From the NCBI RefSeq assembly GCF_040412425.1, contig NC_089755.1:57891798-57955797 (forward strand): a DNA stretch of 64,000 bases, given 5' to 3'. The position numbers and the translations under genes are program-made. Positions 1 through 12,171 of this stretch are shown here, one piece after another. Every line of letters starts with the position of its first letter. Position 1 is the first letter of the stretch. The notes beneath the pieces were generated by a model. It saw nothing but the letters and a program-made list of their open reading frames with translations. It was not told the origin of the DNA and made no database searches. This DNA comes from Macrobrachium rosenbergii. Lineage: Eukaryota > Arthropoda > Malacostraca > Decapoda > Palaemonidae.

Positions 1-532
1 GAGGTTGAATGTTGGCCGAGGAGGTTGAATGTTGGCCGAGTGGGTTGAATGTTGGCCGAGTGAGTTGAATGTTGGCCGAGTGGGTTGAATGTTGGCCGAG
101 GAGGTTGAATGTTGGCCGAGGAGGTTGAATATTGGGGAGGAGGTTGAATATTGGGGGAGGAGGTTGAACGTTGGGGGAGGAGGTTGAACGTTGGGGGAGG
201 AGGTTGAACGTTGGGGGAGGAGGTTGAACGTTGGCGGAGGAGATTGAACGTTGGCGGAGGAGATTGAACGTTGGCGGAGGAGGTTGAACGTTGGCGGAGG
301 AGGTTGAACGTTGGCGGAGGAGGTTGAACGTTGGCCGAGGAGGTTGAACGTTGGCCGAGGAGGTTGAACGTTGGCCGAGGAGGTTGAATATTGGCCGAGG
401 AGGTTGAATATTGGCCGAGGAGGTTGAATATTGGCCGAGGAGGTTGAATATTGGCCGAGGAGGTTGAATATTGGCCGAGGAGGTTGAATATTGGCCGAGG
501 AGGTTGAATATTGGCCGAGGAGGCTGAATGTT
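1..532. repeat. 20-bp minisatellite, about 26 copies
   Basis: A head-to-tail array of a 20-bp unit of the type gaggttgaatgttggccgag runs from the first base to about 532. Variants fall in blocks: gaatgttggccgag first, then gaatattgggg, gaacgttggcgg, gaacgttggccg and finally gaatattggccg. Neighbouring units are the most alike, as expected for local unequal exchange or slippage. The array is cut by the window edge, so its full length is unknown. Confidence 0.95.
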
Positions 533-2399
533 AGATCCTAAAATTCGAAACTTCATTTTTGGTGTCTGTGATTTATAAACAAAATTAATAGCGGGAAGCT
601 GAAACAATGTGTTAAAGGAAAAATGAATGGTTCTGAGTAACTTGCCTTAATTCGAGGATTCCGGCATCTAGTTTGTAGCAATATGTTGGTATTTGATGAC
701 TGCGAATTGTTTATGCATTTGTCATTACAATTTTGACTTGTTGAATACTTTCAGGTTTAGGTTAATAGTGAGAATTACTGTTTATGGTGAGCCGAGTTAG
801 TACAGATAAATCCGTTCTCGTGAGCTATTAGTCAAATTTTCCTAAAGTAACCTATGTAAATTTTATTAAAATGATTAGTAGGGAATGTCTGAATGCCCCA
901 AGAGGTTCTCATATGCCAAGCAGTGTTTTTCAAGAACTGAACTGTTAAAAGTTTGGATCTGTTGTATCGATGCAATGCAGTTGCTGGTGTTCTTGCATAT
1001 TACCCCTTGAGGCTCATAATGTACGTTATATGAAGTGCTGTACATGTAATGAGTTACCCTACCTTTGTAAACCATGCTAGGTCAGTGCTGGTACAATTGA
1101 GCCTTCCACTATAGCCGAAATAAGTTATCTTAGCCTTCCAGTCGTCGTAATAAACACTGCGTCATTGAGAGGCTCTCTTGACCGGAAAAATGCTGTTTTA
1201 AAGATAATCAGTATAACTGGAGAAAACCAAGTATTTAATCTAGCAATTTTTTTAAATGTGCAGTGCAATGGTGCAACAAATTTCATCAGTGTGACTGAAT
1301 AAAACCGCACGTATTTAATCTGGCAATCTTTGTGAGTGTGCAGTGCAAGAGTGCAACAAAGTCAAATGTGCTAACTTTAAAGGTTAACGTCTGATGGAGC
1401 TTTCCTGGTCTAGTTTTAGAATGGAAGTATTTTCATTTTTGTATCTAATTTGTAAAAATTATAGTTTTTGGTTCTCCCGCGTTGATAATCTGTGTAAATT
1501 ATTGTAAAATAATGTATCGTAAAGGTAGGAAATTAAGCAGGATGGTTAATCCTTTAGTTTTTCATTCTATGATTGTATTATTACAGAAAAAATGACTTGA
1601 AGGGTAGGGTATTACCACTACGAAATAATTAAGTTACTCGTAACGTTTGCGGAAGGAGAGCTAAAGGCTAAGAATGAATCTTGCATAAACCCTGAATATC
1701 TCAATTGTCAATCTAATAAGACACTTTAGAGAACTATGGTTAGGTATAATCCATAATGACAACTGTAAATTCTGCTGTTTTAATTTTTCAGGGTTTAGTG
1801 ACCTTTAATTTTTCACAGGTGGAGATAAAAGGAAGGCAGAACAACAAGGCCTTGGAATCAGGCAAGTTTGTGATGCGAGTGAGATTAGGGGAATATCAAA
1901 CAAGAGGTTCTCAATACCATGGATTGTGCAACGGCTTGAAATGTATTTAAAGCGGAAACTCTCGTAGGAAGTGTTGTGAAATTGCTGCAGTAAAGGTAAG
2001 TTATATTACTTACACTATCTGTAATGGGTAAATACAAAGAATTTAGTTGAGTTTTGAGTTTTTAATGAGGAAAATATTACCGAAGTCATAGATGAATTGA
2101 ACTATCAAGGCTTTACTGAAAATAATGGCTCGTGATAGAGACAGGACTAGAGGATTTTACCTATTATTCCCAAAGAATCTTTTCCAAGAACTGTATGATG
2201 TGGGTGTTAATTGCCTAAATTTTTAAATCGAGATAGTGAATCGTAAGAAAAGATAAAATGTAATTCACGCTTGATTATTGAACTTTAATACATAAGCAAT
2301 ATCCGACTATGTGTGCTTTCTCTACTTAAATAATTGTAAAGTGTGGGTGAAAATAACTGTAAAGTGTGGGTGAAAATGCTATTCTTCTTGAGGTAATAA
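533..2399. other. AT-rich sequence, no supported gene
   Basis: Short ORFs here (for example 875-1075 and 1125-1310 on the minus strand) show no recognisable family. Two similar stretches near 1207-1275 and 1303-1363 share ctggagaaaacc-like and gtgcagtgcaa-like text and look like an old duplication. One segment (1820-1996) has exon-like borders and is listed separately. Confidence 0.5.
1820..2008 (+). other. possible exon of an unassigned spliced transcript
   Basis: A pyrimidine-rich tract ends in ttttcacag just before this segment, and a strong donor (aaag|gtaagtt) follows near 2008. One frame stays open for about 50 codons and is rich in charged residues, ending at a TAG near 1965. No homologue is recognised. 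It could be the last coding exon, a noncoding-RNA exon or chance. Confidence 0.2.
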
Positions 2400-2718
2400 A
2401 ATGTTTTCCAGCTGCTAAATTTGATAGGATGCCATTAGGTTACTAGATAGCCTCCTGTAGTGTGGTTAATTCCGTCATGAAATTTTTTTCAGCTGCTAAA
2501 TTTCTGATAGGATGCCATAAGGTTACTTGATAGCCTCCTGTAGTGTGGTTAATTAGTCATGAAATGTTTTCCAGCTGCTAAATTTCTGATAGGATGCCCT
2601 TAGGTTACTTGATAGCCTCCTGTAGTGTGGTTAATTAGGTCATGAAATGTTTTCCAGCTGCTAAATTTGGTAGGATGCCAGTAGGTTACTTGATAGCCTT
2701 CTGTAGTGTGGTTAATTT
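2400..2718. repeat. about 80-bp tandem repeat, 4 copies
   Basis: Four units each contain ttccagctgctaaattt, gataggatgcc, ggttacttgatagcct and tgtagtgtggttaatt. Copies differ by small indels and substitutions. Confidence 0.9.
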
Positions 2719-3042
2719 ATAAATTACCCTCTTGCAGTGGCACTCGATAAAGTAATGGAGGTTTTCTTTGCACAGAAGTTTAAATGCCTAAAGAATTTTA
2801 GAATGGTGGCTAGTTGTCACTTTGTTTTGGGTCAGTTTAGTCGTCAGCAGAGAAAGAAGTGAAATAAAACTGTTTAATTTGGTAATTTCACGCCTGACTT
2901 AGGTGTGGTGAAACAAAGTTAATTTGGAAATTGTGAAAATTGCTAGGTTGAGGATTCACTGAATTCCAAAAGTGTTAGTTTTTAATTTAAGCGTTCAGTG
3001 AAATCTTGGCTTAAGTACTTATAGGTATATTGAACTTCCTTA

Positions 3043-3182
3043 CAGTGATCTGGTTCACTCAAGACCTGAGAAATGGAGAACAGAAATTAAACTCGGGATT
3101 ATAGAACTAATTTACAGTGATCTGGTTCACGCAAGATCTGGGAAATGTACAACAAAAATTAAACTCAGGATTATAAAATTTA
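3043..3182. repeat. about 70-bp tandem duplication
   Basis: Two units begin acagtgatctggttcac and end near aggattataaaatt, with roughly 85 percent identity by eye. Confidence 0.85.
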
Positions 3183-6036
3183 TTTATTATGAAATTTGCT
3201 TTCAGAGACTAGAGGATCCAGTCAAGTCCGTTGAAAATTTACTGCAGTCAGTCACTTTGAAGAAAGCTGAAGGTTTTTGACCCCGAAGAGGATCTGGCAA
3301 TATTTACCCAACGTCAGGTATCTCCGTACGAAGCACTTAAGAATTTCAATACGTATTATACGGAGTCTTTCAGCTAGACTTTCAGCCATTCTAGAATGGA
3401 GTTTCGTGTCACTGCTTAAGGACCTTTCAGCTGTATGTTTCCAGGTAAAAACAGCAACAGTTTCAATGTATAAATTTCAATCCCATTAATTATCCTGTCG
3501 ATCAAGAATATTGCCGATGTGTTAACTTTGATTCGTGAATATATCTGTTCCCTAAAGCGAGTAGTTTTGAGTTACCTTTGTCAAGTATTGGTTTGTACTT
3601 GTTTTCAGTCTGTGATTGGTTGAGTACACATACAGTTAACTGATCTTTTAAAGTGACTGAATCCCTGAGTAATGATTTCCACATACGAAATTCCAGTACC
3701 GAATTAACAGGTCATAATCAGTGAATGGGTGGCTTGGTTGGCTCAGGGCATGAGCATTGACAGGAGTGCCTTGCAGTGCAGAGAGAACTTTTAATATTAA
3801 TCCTTTAATCATAAGCTTAGTTTTACTAGTTTATCTTGATCGTGTTCATTAGAATATTCGAGCTCTTTATAGAAATTTTTTAATTAAGTAAATTACCTTT
3901 TTAACATTTCTTATTCACTTTTTTTACAAGTTTCTAACTGGTTTAATTTTGTTTCTAGCCACATTTCTATTTTGTATGTTAATTACTTGATCATGTAGCC
4001 TGAGATATTCAATCATTTTCAGTCATATTTTGAGAATATCTAAGTTCAGTAATATTTTGAAGTTAATTTTGTTAGCCATATTTCTTATTTTTTACTTGCA
4101 GATGATAGTTTCGTCAAGCATTACTGAACAAGTCAAATGTTTTAAAATTTTAGTTACTTTCGGCTATTATGGCTTAATTCGGATAATATAGTTTATCAGT
4201 ATAAAGTACTGAGTATTGAAAGTATACATAAATCTTTGTTTTGACAGGTACAGTAAGTTCAAAGTTTGGGGATTCAAGTTAACGAATTCTTATGAATCAC
4301 GATATCCAAGAAAGAAAAAGAGGGAGAGATCACGACATCCAAGGAAGAGGGAGAGAAGAGTTAACATGAAGGAAATTAAGAAATGCGAAGGAACCCTTAC
4401 AAAGCAGTGGAGACATGAGAAACTGGAGAGAGGAAGGGAGTTTGCATAGAGGAAAGAAGAAACGAAAGCTGAGCAAGCGAGAGGAGAGGAGAAATGAGAA
4501 AGCTGAGCAAATAGGAAGGAAAGAAACGAGAATGAAATGTTGCAAGCAGCCGACTACGACCAGTTTTCCAACCGACTACGACCAGTAGAGAGAAAACTGA
4601 AAGTAACGCTGAATAGTATAGTTAAGCTATATAAGGGGTTACATTAAAGCTGTACATTAAACACTGTGTCCATAGTAAAACCAGCCTTGAAGGCAAATAA
4701 AAGTATGAGAAATATTTAGGTTTTTATTGCTCCAGTCAATACAGAATTTCTCACAAAGATGATTTATGATTTTGGCTCCTTACTTCCCCGAGGTCTATAT
4801 TTCATGAAAATTGTTTTTTTAATACTTTGACTCTTGAAATTTCTGCCTCACTTTCGATTTGGTCTTCATGTCTACTGCCCTCTACTTTTTCAGTCTTCAC
4901 TGCTCATACTTGCTCCGCCTTTTTCTTGTCTTCATATCTCTTCAAATATCACATACTTGTCTCTTCTTCCCCTCTGCGAAATCTCTAAACATTTCTAGGC
5001 TATTCATTTCATATCTAGGCTATTCATTTCATACCACTGCTTTATGCAACTTCCGTTATGTTCTCGGGACGATCTGTCCTAAAAGTTCGGCTTCATGCAG
5101 CTTCTCAGCCACTTAATATCCACAATCCTCGGGACGATCTCTCCACTTCAGCAGCAGCTATGAACGCTCGGCTTTGCAGCATAGAAATCTCATTGTAGGA
5201 TTGGTGGTGTAAGACCATTTATATTCCTCACTGGGTGTGCTCATCAGTAACGCCGACTCTGAAAAAGACAAGTAAACTTGAAGTACCAGTTCACAATTGG
5301 ACAGTCAAATATTAAACAATACTTTCGTCTAAAAATTTCAGAGCTAAACTGACTGCAAATAACCAAGATTTAATACGGTATACGAAAATTTTCATAAATG
5401 CACAGGAAAATTTTTGGTTTTTACATTAAATCACATTCCCTTACAGAGTAGCCATTAATATTCAAAAATGATTTTAAACTACTAGAAAACTAATGTATTC
5501 CCTTAAAATAACCCATTAAAACTAAATATAACTAAATACCACGCTTTATAATTGAACACTATTCCCATTACTATAATTCGAGCAAGTTTCTGTAATATGT
5601 TAAACCCTCTAGTTTTAACAAAAAACAGAGAATGTGTCTTGGATATACTTAAATCTAATAGCACAATACTAAAAATTAACTTAGTAAAATTCACTGAATC
5701 AACTGAAAATTTGTCAGTTTCCCGATATGGACTAAATAGAACTAAACTTCAAGAATGTTAGCTTTGCTCTTTGAAATAGCTGAAGTACTTTAAACTTGTT
5801 CAATAAATGAAAACATTGTTAGATTTAAAATTAAAAATAAAAATACCCCAGCAAAACTGAAATCTTGACTATTCACTTTGTTAACCCTGAATTTAACACA
5901 TGACTTAAAATAAAAACTTTAGATTTATTGGTACGAGGCTCTAAGCAAGAAAACAAAATGGGTGTCTCAAACGAAGTAAAATTATAATTTTAGATGCTAA
6001 CAATATGCCAAGTATTACATCTTCCTGCACTGTGAT
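3183..6036. other. noncoding AT-rich stretch with a GA-rich patch
   Basis: No convincing gene is seen. A purine-rich patch at about 4300-4520 contains a 33-bp near-duplication (atcacgatatccaag / atcacgacatccaag). A possible polyadenylation signal, aataaa, lies near 4697, and a 20-bp duplication of tctaggctattcatttcata lies at 4996-5036. ORFs in the patch follow base composition. Confidence 0.4.
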
Positions 6037-6161
6037 TAATATTAAACTTTACTATGCAAAGATTGGTGTAATATTAAACTTTACTATGCAAAGATTGGTG
6101 TAATATTAAACTTTACTATGCAAAGATTGGTGTAATAAACTTTACTATGCAAAGATTGGTG
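6037..6161. repeat. 32-bp tandem repeat, 4 copies
   Basis: Four copies of a unit with core actttactatgcaaagattg, nearly identical. The fourth copy lacks a few bases at its start. Confidence 0.92.
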
Positions 6162-9100
6162 CACTCAGAAAACCTTATTACCGGAATGCTAGCTGTTAAA
6201 TCAGTCTAGGGCGACATGAATCAGGTGATGTACTCTCCTCGTAGCTAGAACTCTTGAGAACATGAGAACAGGATAACTCCTTTGCCATAAAAGTTTGCGG
6301 AAAGTGGACACAACAAGCAGCGTCTATTCACCTGAAACATCACAGCCTTACTCTTCAAGAATAACATGTAAGTATTAAAATATTCATAACTAATAAATCT
6401 CTTATCTTTATGCTGTTCATTACATAAAATGGACTTTTCCTAGGTCATGTGAACTATCTTATATAAGCAAAGATAATTAGCTTTATTTTAACAGCTGCCC
6501 TGCCTGCAATTTCAAAGACAACTCTTTCCTTCCATATGGTCAAGATATTAAATCAAAATATGAGAATTAGATGAAAAGCAAATTAAACTCACCATTATCA
6601 ACTAAAATCAGGAGAGCACAGCAAAAACAGTATTATCTATTCAAAGACTCGAGACTCCAGACCATCCTCTTGCTTCGATTGTATTGTAGTCTAGCACAAA
6701 CATTACGGTCGTTTAGACATCAACACTTATCTGCTGGCTTTCTTACAGTAAGAAAACTTAAGTTTGCAAAGATTCCTTGCTCCGTTGTATTTGTGCTTTC
6801 TTCGGGGGCATACGTTCCAAGAACATGGTACAGTACTGGCTGTCAGTCTCCTGATTGCTTCGATAGTGTGAGCACTTTCATCACTCTTTAGATCACTCCA
6901 GATCTGGAAACGAAATTAAGACATTAACAGTGGCTCTTCAGTATGGCAAGTTCTACTAAGTATGACAAGCTCTAAGGTTTTCTGGAAAACGTATTTTACC
7001 CTAAATTGGAATAATGAACTTTTAAACTGTTATAAAGTGAAGACAAGTAATACTAACATTCTCAGCCATTACCGCATTATAATTTATTTTTTAAATTAAG
7101 GAAAATTCCTTCCACATTTGGCTCCATATCTGCACCCATCTGCACTTTTATCTAGGGTCCTTCATCGAAATATGGTTACCACTAAACCATCCAAGTTTCT
7201 GAATTTTACATTAAATCATGAGAACTGCCTTCACAAGCTAAGCTTAAGCTTCATACCCAAGTTACCATAACCATGCTCCTCATGCCAAGTTATTTATCGT
7301 AGATATACTTTGATTCAGAACTTCAGTCTCTTAAGTCAAAGTACGCGTGGCGTAAAACTACGATATAACAGCTATTGAATAATTAGTTGGCCTTATGAGA
7401 GCACTACCTAAACAGAAAAAGCCTATATTCCACGAGTGTCAAGACTATCTTGGTCCAATCCACTTTTGCCCGCATTTCTTACAACTTGTGCCGACATACT
7501 TCTGGTAGGCCACTAAATTTTGTATAAGCAACAAAAAGCATTACCCCAATCAACCCTTATAAAAACAATTTTCAGTACCTAATTTCAACGAATCTAATAT
7601 TTTCTTAGTTTACACAAACTTCATTTAAAATAACTAATTTCAGTGGAACTAAAATTATATTAATTTGCACAAAAACTTAATTTTCAGTACCTAATTCCGA
7701 TGAAACTAAATTTTTTTAATTTGCACTCTAATTTAACCACAGTACTTGCGTTTGCACTAAACGGGCCTTGAAAACACACTAACATTCTTCAAATCCTATG
7801 AATAACACAAACAGCTGAATATTCAACGCACCTTGAAAACAAAAACCTAAATATTCAGATCCTATGAATAACACCAACTGCTGAATATCCTTCAAATCCT
7901 ATGAATAACACCAACAGCTGAATGTTCTTCAAATCTTATGAATAGCACAAACTAATCTCGTTAAGATACTGGTGAAAATCCGACAAAATTCACAAACGCA
8001 AGGAATATCTCGCCACAATAATATGCCTAAGTTCTAGAACCTTTCCGTGAACTTTTAGCACGAATTTCTCATAAAAACTGAACAGTCTGGTGTTACTTTT
8101 CACAGCTTTTACTAATAACTGACAACCACTGATAAAGGACTTATTATTCAACGTCAAATCCAAGTAATGCGCATGAAACCTTTCACAAGGTTGGTCGAAC
8201 TCAATTTTTCACTAAATGCACTTTTAAATGATTCAAGTTAAAGAAAAAAGTCACGAAGTTTTCATAACCAATCAACAGGAATTCGCCCAAAAACTTTAAC
8301 CTAAGTACTGAGTTTTTTTTAAAACAAAGATTGGATAGCTAACAAGATGCCACTGAGGAATACCATACACAGTAAAAATCGAAGCAAAACACCAAAAAAT
8401 TAAGAATGGAGAAAACGAAAATTCTCAAAACACTTTCGAGGCATTTAGTTTCACAAATGACTAACCAGACAATTTAAATTTTTAATGCCGTAAGGCCTAC
8501 ATAAAGCTGATTGACCTACAATGCACGAAATTTTCACAAGCTAACCTAATAATTTTTCATTTTAAATACCAAGAAGGCCTACGTAGGGCTGACACCAAAA
8601 TTTTCATATTACCTTGAAACAGCACATTGTCTTCTCACACCTTGAAATCGCACCTTAACACTAATATTCACGTACGCTTGGAATATTCATTTGAATATTC
8701 AAATCTTCAAAAGTCACTGGCAAATAGCTCTTTGCTTGGACGAATATTAATTTGTGAATTTACAGATCTTCAAGCACTCATTCAGAATCCAATGAGTCAC
8801 AGACAAATCTTTCAACACTATATTTGAGCACCTAAACAATAAAAAAAAATGTATTTAACTCTTCACGAACGTTATACAACCTCTTAACTCGATGACAAAA
8901 TGCCGGCAACTTTTTTCGGTCTGTAAGAGTAAAAGGAAGTAAAATAAAGGGATTATGAAGTCAGACACAGTCGTCTGTAGCGCTGTTTCTGGAGGCCTTG
9001 CAGGACAAGCAGCGCCATCTGAATTCTGCTCTACTGACCATTCCTTCTCAAGATATTTCATGACTTTTCATTTTGGACTGTGGATTTAATCCTGGGCAAA

Positions 9101-9495
9101 GCTCCACATTTTTAGAAAAACGACAGGCATGATTTTAGTAAATGCAAACGTTCTTATTCGTTTATTTATGTTACGTATCATCAAATTAGTTTAATGAGTT
9201 ATTCTTTAATCCTAACACGGACTTAAAAAGGCTTAAATCGTAATTTTTTGCTTTTGTTACCACAGCCAGGATCCTGCTTCAAAAGTATACTTATCCTAAT
9301 GTTTATCTGAGTATTTTTTTTATATAATTGTCAATAAAGCATTAAAAGTCAGAATGGAATATATACCCATTAAAGAAAGGAATTGCCCAAATTGGCTAAA
9401 TAATAAATAAAAATTAAAATGGAAAATTCGTCTGTACAAATTTCTAAAATCACTCTTGAAAATTTGAACGCTAAGTGGAAGTTAAAGCACAATGC
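6162..9495. other. AT-rich sequence, no supported gene
   Basis: The 106-codon plus-strand ORF at 6571-6891 has no recognised family. A degenerate repeat of caaatcctatgaataacac occurs at about 7790-7935 (four diverged copies). Nothing else is supported. Confidence 0.4.
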
Positions 9496-9514
9496 TTACA
9501 CATACACACAAACA

Positions 9515-9532
9515 GACACACACATACAAACG

Positions 9533-9614
<82 letters not shown>

Positions 9615-9656
9615 TATATGTGAGTGTGTGTGTGTGTGTGTTTGAGTGCGTGTGTG
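9515..9656. repeat. compound (AC)n-(TA)n-(GT)n microsatellite
   Basis: An AC run, then a long TA run, then a GT run form a near-palindromic tract. ORFs through it are tyrosine-isoleucine or histidine-threonine artefacts. Confidence 0.97.
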
Positions 9657-9903
9657 TATGTATGCATGTGATCACGTACATAATCTACACCTTCGGAATG
9701 TCTTGCTTCACAAGTCCGATAAACATGTATCACAACGGATGAGACAATTTCCTCCAGAATAAACTTTAGCATACATAAAAAAAAATGAAACATTAAAAAT
9801 TTATGAAATCCCGTGATTTAAAGTACCAGGAACAGCACCGACGCCTGTGTGAACTCCGATGTATCACCGATTATCTTTGAGAGAACTTAGAATCACCTCA
9901 AAC

Positions 9904-11119
9904 CAGTGATCCCACTACGCCATCACAAAATTTCCCTAGCGCGAGGCTAAAAATTCCCCAGATCAGACCCAAATTCCCCAAAATATATTTTCCAGGGAAT
10001 TCATGCTACCAAGCACGAGGAGCATGGCATTTTAAGTCTGAGCTGTTGACAGTTTTACAAAACAACAACTTGACAGGCCTTTGAGTGAATGTCTTCGAGA
10101 CAAACCCTGAGGCTATAATTATATGATTATAGGGGTTGTTTTTCATTTCTCGGTATTTCAATCTCCTTCCTATTCCGCCCTGCTTAGGATTTGTCTTCAG
10201 TCTATTTCTTCTTCCCAACCAATGAACAATAACATATTTTTCCTATTTCTTTTTTTTACAAAGATTTACCGTTCTATGTATAGCCCATTTATAAATATTT
10301 AATATTTTCGTCTACACAAGAAAAATCATATAGTATTTGCATCTAAGCAACTGTAGGGGTAAGCTGTTTGTATAATGAACTGGCGCTCTCTCTAAGATCC
10401 CGTGCTGGCACAAGGCCACCTTAATATAACAACTCCCTCTTTCTTCCAAATCTTATTATTATTTTCTTTAACATATGTCCGTGTCACTACTTAGTCAATA
10501 ATATTGTGTAATTATTCCAGTTTAACTATTTTGTCATTACTTATGGATGTACATTTATCATTGTTTTAAAATTAGGTACTCAAAAGTAGTTAATTAATGC
10601 TAGAGATATATAAGAGAGATCTGCTTGTATACGATTTTTTTTTATTTTCTCATTCGTCCAACTTACTCTATGTTATGCCTTATTTCATATTTCCTTGCTT
10701 ACCAATTTATTATTTATCTATGGTGTTAAGAAATCAAGATATTTGTAGAAAGGGGAAATGCCTCCAAACTGCCTATCCAATTTTTAGGCTTGATAAAGTT
10801 ATTGAATTCCCCTTCAGGTGACTGGGCCTTTGCTAAGTTGGACAGCATAGTGCTATGTTGATTTAGGCCCAGGCTTATCTCATCCTTAAAAAAATAACTA
10901 AATTCTAAATAATTTATAACACATATCTTCTACATTGTTTAAATTGTCCCGCCTCTAAGGTTGAAGGGAGCGCAAAGGTCACACACCGCTCTTGTTTCAT
11001 TTTCGTCTCACACTCTCAGTCTCACACGTGCACGTGTTATGATTGTTATTGTCATTTCCTCAAGGCGGCCGCGACTGGGAAGGTGCGGGGGGCGGTCCTG
11101 TGTGGAGCAAACACTTCCC

Positions 11120-11198
<79 letters not shown>

Positions 11199-11416
11199 CC
11201 GCATGTCTTCCAAAACAAAGGGTACAGAGGGAGAGGCCATAGTTTTGTTTTGGTCGGATGGCTTTTTTTTTTTTTTTCATAAATGTTACTAAGTTTTCAC
11301 TGAAAACCTATTCAAATTCCCCAGCTTTCCCCAAATTTATCGAATTCCCCAGATTTTCCCGAAAAACATTCAAAATTCCCAATCTGGGGACAAATTCCCC
11401 AAAAGTGGGATCACTG
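9904..11416. mobile_element. non-autonomous hAT-type DNA transposon, 1,513 bp, with target duplication
   Basis: The left end is CAGTGATCCCACT and the right end AGTGGGATCACTG, a perfect 13-bp terminal inverted repeat. It is flanked by the identical 8-bp direct repeat CCTCAAAC at 9896-9903 and 11417-11424. An 8-bp duplication and a CAGTG start are typical of the hAT superfamily. The motif AATTCCCC is repeated just inside both ends and could be a subterminal transposase-binding repeat. No transposase is recognisable inside: the interior is AT-rich, has small unrelated ORFs and a (CT)n run at about 11122-11192. It presumably depends on a transposase made elsewhere. The intact flanks suggest a fairly recent insertion. 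Confidence 0.88.
11122..11192. repeat. (CT)n microsatellite inside the hAT element
   Basis: About 35 CT units lie near the right end of the hAT-type element. Opposite ORFs through it are Ser-Leu and Arg-Glu repeats without biological support. Confidence 0.97.
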
Positions 11417-12034
11417 CCTCAAACGCCAAAAGTTTCAAAAGTTTGCAGCTGGGGCGATTAAGACGAAAACAACGGTTATTCCCAGGAGACACAGTAGCTA
11501 TCAGGTCTGGAGGTGATATGAAGTTGGGAAGGGATTAGTGGTCCATATGCCTCGCCCCTTCCCGGGTCCCGGGCGGGTACTGGGACCAAGGACCTATAAC
11601 ATCCTTGACCGGGACGACTTGAGAAGCACCGTATCCTTAAATTACCGACCTTGAATCGCTCGTACTATTGATATGAAATATGAAATAAATGTGCTTTCAC
11701 TAAATGCGTGAATCTGGAATGAGATTAGATTTCATTTGTTGGGGGGTTAAGATTGTGAAAACACTTTTGTCTCTAAAACATAAAACACGCGTGAAAAGAC
11801 TTCATTTCACTACAATAATTCATTACAATAAATCATAATAAATTAGTAATTTATTAAAATTTATTGTGATGCATTAACGAATGGTAGGTAGGTGGGGAGG
11901 GGGAGGTGGGAGACCTCGTCACAAAATCTTTGATACAAACAGATCCTGAAGGTCTATTTTCCCATACCATAAGGATTAGAAGGGTTCCGCCTTCGTCCTT
12001 CGACCCATTGTCACCCACACTGCCTCTTGCTCTC

Positions 12035-12069
12035 TCAGTCGCACCGAGGACCTTGAATCACACTGGATC
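12035..12069 (+). promoter_or_regulatory. candidate initiator of the LRR gene
   Basis: TCAGTC at 12035-12040 matches the arthropod initiator (TCAKTY), about 120 bp upstream of the proposed start codon and in a locally GC-richer stretch. GGATC at 12065 resembles a downstream promoter element but is one base off the canonical +28 spacing. No TATA box is evident. This is inference from motifs only. Confidence 0.3.
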
Positions 12070-12159
12070 GTTCGGAAGAGGCTCATCTCGTGTCAGAAGT
12101 CAGCAGAGGTCAGAGTTCAGAGGTTGATTCTCAAAGTTCACCGCATAACTCAACTGAAA

Positions 12160-12171
12160 ATGGAGCGTCAA
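12160..12171 (+). CDS. LRR gene exon 1 (coding part)
   Basis: ATGGAGCGTCAA is followed directly by GTAAGTAC. It is in phase 0 with the acceptor at 16928, so the protein would begin MERQ-VALIS. The alternative start is the ATG at 16892, which would require reading through the ttccacacag acceptor. Confidence 0.45.

Noticed and set aside
9419..9793. ORFs rich in Tyr-Ile or His-Thr on both strands, and similar ones at 22245, 29942, 41383, 46481, 47169, 49149 and 52682
   Set aside because: They are translations of TA/GT/AC microsatellites; both strands and several frames are open at once and the non-repeat ends have no recognisable domain.
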